Below are positions 32,640 through 36,149 of a stretch of DNA of 36,149 nucleotides, one piece after another (within the stretch, counting starts at the first letter, position 1; each line of letters opens with the position of its first letter). The notes beneath the pieces are model-generated. The model saw nothing but the letters and a program-made list of their open reading frames with translations, ran no database searches and was not told the origin of the DNA. The stretch covers positions 1 to 36,149 of the forward strand of contig JAMOUQ010000016.1 of the NCBI GenBank assembly GCA_027068085.1, read 5' to 3'. Source of the DNA: Desulfobacteraceae bacterium (GTDB lineage Bacteria; Desulfobacterota; Desulfobacteria; Desulfobacterales; Desulfosarcinaceae). The position numbers and the translations under genes are program-made.

Positions 32640-34690
32640 TTTTTTCCCGCCTTGTCGTTTCCCGGTTTGAGAACCAGGGTTGCTTCAAGGTCGTCGTCTC
32701 CCGTCTCCGGCGGCGACGGCGGCCCGGGGGTGGTTTCCTGAACCGCAGCAGGCCCCTGGCCCATGACGACGGTTTTGTCCAGGTCTTCCTCGTCTTTTTT
32801 TCCGGCAGGAGACGGTGACCCGTTCTGCCGGCCGGGACCGAGAACCACCGTTTCAGCCAGGTCGTCGGTCTCCTTTTTGCCCGGATCATGGCCGCGGACC
32901 ACTGTTTTTTCGAGTTCTGCTTCGGGATTTCGAGCTGCGGTTTTTCCCAGGACCACGGTTTCTTCCAGTTCCGCGTCCGGCTGCCGGTTCCGGGCCGTGT
33001 CTTCAGCCGGCAGCCGGCCTCCGGCCCGGCTCAGGACGATGGTTTCCTGCCAGTCGCCGTCCTGGTCCGGTTCGGTGGTTGCCCAGCGCTGCCTGATCCT
33101 GCCCACCAGGGCCGCCAGACTCCTGTTTTCCTGCCCGAGATCGTCCTGCGGTTCAGGGACCGGCTCCGATTCTGCCGGCCCGGACAAAAGATCCTGCCTT
33201 ATTTTCCGGTTCAGCAGGTCCAGCCGTCCGAGAAACTCGGCGCTGTCGAACCCTGGTTCCGGGTCCAGGCCGGCCCGCAAAAGTTCCAGGCCCAACTCCA
33301 GGGTTCCGGCCCAGTGGGCGGCTTTTTCCCCAGCAAGCTCGACCGGCCGGGGCTGCCAGAAAACCTGGCCGGGCCGGAAGACCGGATTCCATTCGGAGAT
33401 CTGCCCGGGATCGAAGGCCGTCCGGCCGTCGCCGGAAGCCAGTTGCTCGAGAGCGGCCATGATCCGGCCGGCATCCTGGCTGCTGTTTGCCAGCAGCACG
33501 TAGAACCAGGCGCCTGCCAGAAACTGGCGGCGGTGGGCGGCGGCCAGGCCTTTTTCCATTGCGTGACTCAGAGGCTTGCCCGCAAGATCGGCCAGGACGG
33601 TTTCAAACTGCCACAAAAGAGGCAGGCCGCTCGCCTTGGGCGCCAGCCGAACCCAGAAGCTCTCTATGGACCAGGGACTTATGCCGGCAGCCAGGGCCTT
33701 TCCGGCCGCTTCCACCTGGCGGACCAGGTCGGCCAGCAGGCACAGCTTGAGGTGCAGGACCTCCAGCCACAGGCGGTCCGGCCCGCCGGAGATGAAAAGC
33801 CGCCGGTCTTTCAGCATCGACTCTATGGCCCGCACCCGGATCTTGCGTCCGGGCCATTCGGTCTTTCCGGAATCCGGGGAACCGGCTCCCAGCAGGGGCA
33901 GGAAGTCCTTCAGGTTCAGGTGCAGATCTTTGAAAGCCAGCAGGTAGAAAGGATAGAAGGAAAAAGGTGTCAGGTTGTCGGCAACCTCCATCGACGGGCC
34001 GAAACACTCGGCGGCCCGCTCGCAGTCCCGGCAAGGCAGAGAGGTGTCGCCTTCCTGTGCGGCCAGATTCTTCCATGCCCTGATCAGGGCCTTGCAGTCC
34101 TGCACATGGTCAGGTTCGCTGCCGGTCAGTTCCCGGGCGTAAAAGACGGCCCGGTCCTGCCGGCGGCTGCAACCGGGGCAGTACATGAAGCGCCGCAGGG
34201 AAGCCGAGTATGCCGGCAGGCCTGCCTCTTTCAGCAAACCGTCGTCCGTGCACAGTTGAAGCTGCCGGCCGCAGGCCGGACAGGGAGGATGAAAGAAGAC
34301 ATTTTCACTCCGGCAGTAAAACAGGGCCCGGAACGGTTCGAAGCGGTCATTTCCGCCGGCCAGATCGATCATGCCGGCCGGATTGCCCGGTTCCAGGTGG
34401 TATTGCCGGCAAGCCTGCCAAAGCCGGTCAACCTGGGGGTTTGTAAGCTCGTTGATGCCGTCTGAAAATTCGGTGTAGGAATCCTTCTGGACGAGCAGGG
34501 CAAGATGGGCCAGCTCGGTCCGGCCGCAGGTGACGGCGGCGTCTACCAGGTGGGCCAGAGGTCCGGCTCCGGGCGTGCAGGCAAAGGGAAAGCGGCTTGC
34601 CCTGGGAGCCTGTGTCAGGTTCAGCCTGAACCCGTCCTGACCGGAAGTGAGCAGCAGGAGCAACGATGGACGGTTATTATCCTGGTTCAC
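32636..34690 (-). CDS. 684-aa Cys-cluster protein with repeated threonine-motif tail, first gene of the T6SS operon
   Basis: This protein is not recognised. It has no signal peptide. Residues 137-229 carry two cysteine groups: CPAC (137-140), C147 and CPGC (171-174), which fit a zinc ribbon; and C199, C220, C223 and C229 (CRDCERAAEC), whose spacing could bind zinc or an iron-sulfur cluster. The middle (about 230-530) is helical with no known domain. The last 140 residues are acidic and Pro/Gly-rich and carry six motifs centred on T550, T578, T596, T614, T640 and T671, such as ELEETVVLG and DLDKTVVMG. These resemble phospho-threonine sites bound by FHA domains. The start is GTG at 34690, with GGAAAG eight bases upstream. 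It leads the T6SS operon and overlaps the next gene by 4 bp. Confidence 0.82.
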   Translation of the reverse strand: MNQDNNRPSLLLLLTSGQDGFRLNLTQAPRASRFPFACTPGAGPLAHLVDAAVTCGRTELAHLALLVQKDSYTEFSDGINELTNPQVDRLWQACRQYHLEPGNPAGMIDLAGGNDRFEPFRALFYCRSENVFFHPPCPACGRQLQLCTDDGLLKEAGLPAYSASLRRFMYCPGCSRRQDRAVFYARELTGSEPDHVQDCKALIRAWKNLAAQEGDTSLPCRDCERAAECFGPSMEVADNLTPFSFYPFYLLAFKDLHLNLKDFLPLLGAGSPDSGKTEWPGRKIRVRAIESMLKDRRLFISGGPDRLWLEVLHLKLCLLADLVRQVEAAGKALAAGISPWSIESFWVRLAPKASGLPLLWQFETVLADLAGKPLSHAMEKGLAAAHRRQFLAGAWFYVLLANSSQDAGRIMAALEQLASGDGRTAFDPGQISEWNPVFRPGQVFWQPRPVELAGEKAAHWAGTLELGLELLRAGLDPEPGFDSAEFLGRLDLLNRKIRQDLLSGPAESEPVPEPQDDLGQENRSLAALVGRIRQRWATTEPDQDGDWQETIVLSRAGGRLPAEDTARNRQPDAELEETVVLGKTAARNPEAELEKTVVRGHDPGKKETDDLAETVVLGPGRQNGSPSPAGKKDEEDLDKTVVMGQGPAAVQETTPGPPSPPETGDDDLEATLVLKPGNDKAGKK
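32639..33058 (-). repeat. Six degenerate acidic-x-x-T-V-V-L-G motifs in coding sequence
   Basis: The encoded tail has six copies of (D/E)-(L/W)-x-x-T-(V/I/L)-V-(L/M/R), spaced 18-31 residues apart and separated by Pro/Gly/Lys-rich linkers of different sequence. Only the motifs are conserved, which indicates selection for short linear sites and not for a folded repeat. Confidence 0.8.
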
Positions 34691-34935
34691 GGTGCAATCT
34701 TTCCACTATTTATGGCTGAACTACGGGGTTTCTGCCTTCTGAGTATCCCCAAAAGCAGCAGGCCGAAACCGGCCGGCCGGTGTGTTTGGCAGGCCGGATT
34801 GCCGCAAAACTCCCCGCTAATCACAGAAAGCTATCTCAAAATCGCTCCGGGGTCAAGGGGAGCCGCAGCCGGCGTTGAGTAGAAGCCCGGTCTTACAGTC
34901 GCAGTCTTCAGCCATATGACCAAGGCGGGCCGGTG
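34691..34935 (-). promoter_or_regulatory. Probable promoter region of the main T6SS operon
   Basis: This 245-bp gap separates cbiK from the first gene of the T6SS run and is the only sizeable space upstream of it. On the minus strand a TTGACC lies 17 bases before TAGCTT (about 34828-34856), a weak vegetative-type match. The 34769-34781 stretch is a CCGGCCGGCCGG palindrome of unknown meaning. I see no clear terminator for cbiK and no sigma-54 site. Confidence 0.35.
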
Positions 34936-35712
34936 TCAGGAAGCCGGGCCGGGGATGATTTCCAGGGCCTGGCGGACGTGGTCGCAGAAGATGTCGCCCA
35001 CCGCCGGATTCAGGCCGAGGCCGCGGGGGACAAGGGAAACATCCAGGCCGGCCTTTTCAAGGGCCGCTTTCCAGCAATCTTCTCCTTCCATCAGGTCTTC
35101 CCGGAAGTGCAGTCCGGCAACCAGCATGAAAGGCATCAGGCAGACCCTGGTGGCTCCGCTTTCCAGCACCTGTTCGATGGTCTGCCGTCTGTCGGGAAGG
35201 CCCTCCAGCATGCCTATGTGGAAATGTTTGCCGGCCTGTCGGCGCAGGATCTTTTCAAAGGCCAGGTAGGTGGTCCAGGCCGGGTGATCCGTGCCGTGGC
35301 CCACCAGGACCACGGCCTGGCAACCGGAAAGATCCGGGTCCCGGGCAAGGATTCGGGCCAGACGGACATGGTCCCGGTAGCTGGTAAGCAAGGGCAGGCC
35401 GAGGCTGGTGCGGACGGGCGCCTGGCGGGCGTCGTCTGCCAGGCGGTAGAACTCGTGGCCGCAGATAAGATGCAGGGACTGGACCACGGCCCACCGGTGG
35501 CCCTGGCGGCTCAGTTGTTCCAGGACACCGGCCGGGCCGGGGACCTGCTCTTTTTCCAGGGAGGCGATCCGGTTGCGGACCATGCGGGAGGAATATGCCC
35601 GCAGGACCCGGTGGCCGGGAAACTCGGCCTCCACCATTGCCTGGATGCGGTCGTAGGTCTGATTGGCCCTGGTGGTGGTTCCGAAAGCCGTCAGGACGAT
35701 GGGAATCTTCAT
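34936..35712 (-). CDS. cbiK: Sirohydrochlorin cobaltochelatase CbiK
   Basis: The 258-aa product is a class II chelatase that inserts cobalt into sirohydrochlorin in the anaerobic cobalamin pathway; members also feed heme or siroheme synthesis in sulfate reducers. It starts MKIPIVLTAFGTTTRAN and keeps the metal-binding residues: H139 in LVGHGTDH, E170 in GMLEG and H202 in GLHFREDL. The absence of a signal peptide marks it as the cytoplasmic form. The ATG is preceded by AAGGCGG. It is unrelated to secretion and marks the chromosomal border of the T6SS locus. Confidence 0.93.
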   Translation of the reverse strand: MKIPIVLTAFGTTTRANQTYDRIQAMVEAEFPGHRVLRAYSSRMVRNRIASLEKEQVPGPAGVLEQLSRQGHRWAVVQSLHLICGHEFYRLADDARQAPVRTSLGLPLLTSYRDHVRLARILARDPDLSGCQAVVLVGHGTDHPAWTTYLAFEKILRRQAGKHFHIGMLEGLPDRRQTIEQVLESGATRVCLMPFMLVAGLHFREDLMEGEDCWKAALEKAGLDVSLVPRGLGLNPAVGDIFCDHVRQALEIIPGPAS

Positions 35713-35865
35713 TGATAGCCGCCTTGTTCTCGGATGGTTGCCCGAGTGGAGATCGCAAAGCCTGCCAAACCACAGGCGCTGGCAAAAGTCAACCGGTTGA
35801 AACGCTCAATTCAGGCATTGATCAGGTGATTCAGCCGTTTGCCGGCAAAAGACCAGAAATGGTTG

Positions 35866-36084
35866 TCATCTATTCCGAAAGGCTGTCCCGGAAGCTGCGG
35901 GCCTGGTCGGCGGTTGAAGGCGGCCCCGGGTGGCAAACTTTTCTCCGTCTGCCTGGCCAACCATCTGGGCCAGGGTGGTCTTGCCGCATTGGCGCGGACC
36001 ATGTATCAGGACGACCGGCGTGTCCTCCAGGGCCTCTTCCAGGCAGGGCCGGACAAAGCGGGGATATAGGGTCGGTTCAGCCAT
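35866..36084 (-). pseudogene. Truncated AAA ATPase (DUF4143-type) remnant
   Basis: From ATG 36084 the product reads MAEPTLYPRFVRPCLEEAL and then HGPRQCGKTTLAQMVG, the N-terminus and Walker A motif of the AAA_14/DUF4143 family of about 400 residues. After about 40 residues the family match stops (from GEKFATRGR) and a stop codon follows at 35866. No Walker B or C-terminal DUF4143 domain is seen in any frame of the 150 bp downstream. It is therefore a gene broken by a large internal deletion or a recombination event. A second in-frame ATG at 36132 lies inside the direct repeat. Confidence 0.7.
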
Positions 36085-36108
36085 TGCGTCCGTTCGCAAG
36101 TGAGACAT

Positions 36109-36149
36109 TCGGCCAAATGAAAGGTTTACCATCGGCCAAATGAAAGGTT
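36109..36149. repeat. Tandem direct repeat at the right edge (two copies, 23-bp period)
   Basis: TCGGCCAAATGAAAGGTT occurs at 36109-36126 and again at 36132-36149, separated by five bases. The second copy ends exactly at the window edge, so more copies may follow. The repeat abuts the start of the broken ATPase gene. Confidence 0.8.

Noticed and set aside
34505-34882. 125-codon plus-strand frame between the 684-aa gene and cbiK
   Set aside because: More than half lies antisense to the 684-aa gene; the rest has no ribosome-binding site and no recognisable features.

Overview
The window is a near-complete type VI secretion system (T6SS) locus from a GC-rich Gram-negative bacterium. The anaerobic-type cobaltochelatase CbiK, a short Cys-rich protein and the gene set suggest a Desulfobacterota (deltaproteobacterial) anaerobe. 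That assignment is an inference from gene content; no rRNA or other phylogenetic marker is present.

Layout, right to left because most genes are on the minus strand. At the right edge (about 35866-36149) lies the truncated start of an AAA-type ATPase gene behind an 18-bp direct repeat. Next is cbiK (34936-35712). A run of 20 minus-strand genes then extends from 34690 to 7776, many joined by 4-bp ATGA overlaps. Its order is: a 684-aa unrecognised protein with Cys clusters and a threonine-motif tail; a TagH C-terminal-domain-like protein; tssJ, tssK, tssL, tssM, tagF, tssA, tssB, tssC, hcp (tssD), tssE, tssF, tssG, clpV (tssH) and vgrG (tssI). A spike/adaptor module follows: a DUF2169-pentapeptide fusion, a second pentapeptide-repeat protein, a DUF3540 protein and a DUF4150 PAAR-like tip. 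All thirteen core Tss components are present and look intact. To the left are a small plus-strand zinc-ribbon protein (7549-7770) and a minus-strand protein of unknown function (6650-7423).

A post-translational control module sits at 247-6563. A tandem FHA protein (plus strand) is divergent from a minus-strand run encoding a PP2C phosphatase (PppA-like), a trypsin-like protease, a Ser/Thr kinase with a PEGA domain (PpkA-like), and a secreted thioredoxin-fold/TPR protein that lacks redox cysteines. A terminator hairpin (196-234) separates this run from a Cys-rich reading frame cut by the left edge.

How it fits together: TssJLM form the envelope complex and TssKEFGA the baseplate. TssBC and Hcp form the sheath and tube, with ClpV recycling the sheath. 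VgrG plus the PAAR-like/DUF2169/DUF3540/pentapeptide set form the spike and probable cargo-loading platform. The kinase, phosphatase, FHA protein and TagF imply threonine-phosphorylation control. Two points stand out. The regulator TagH appears to be split into an FHA half and a C-terminal half at opposite ends of the locus. The 684-aa protein carries six copies of an acidic-x-x-T-V-V-L-G-like motif that could be phospho-threonine ligands for the FHA protein. No recognisable toxin or immunity gene was found.
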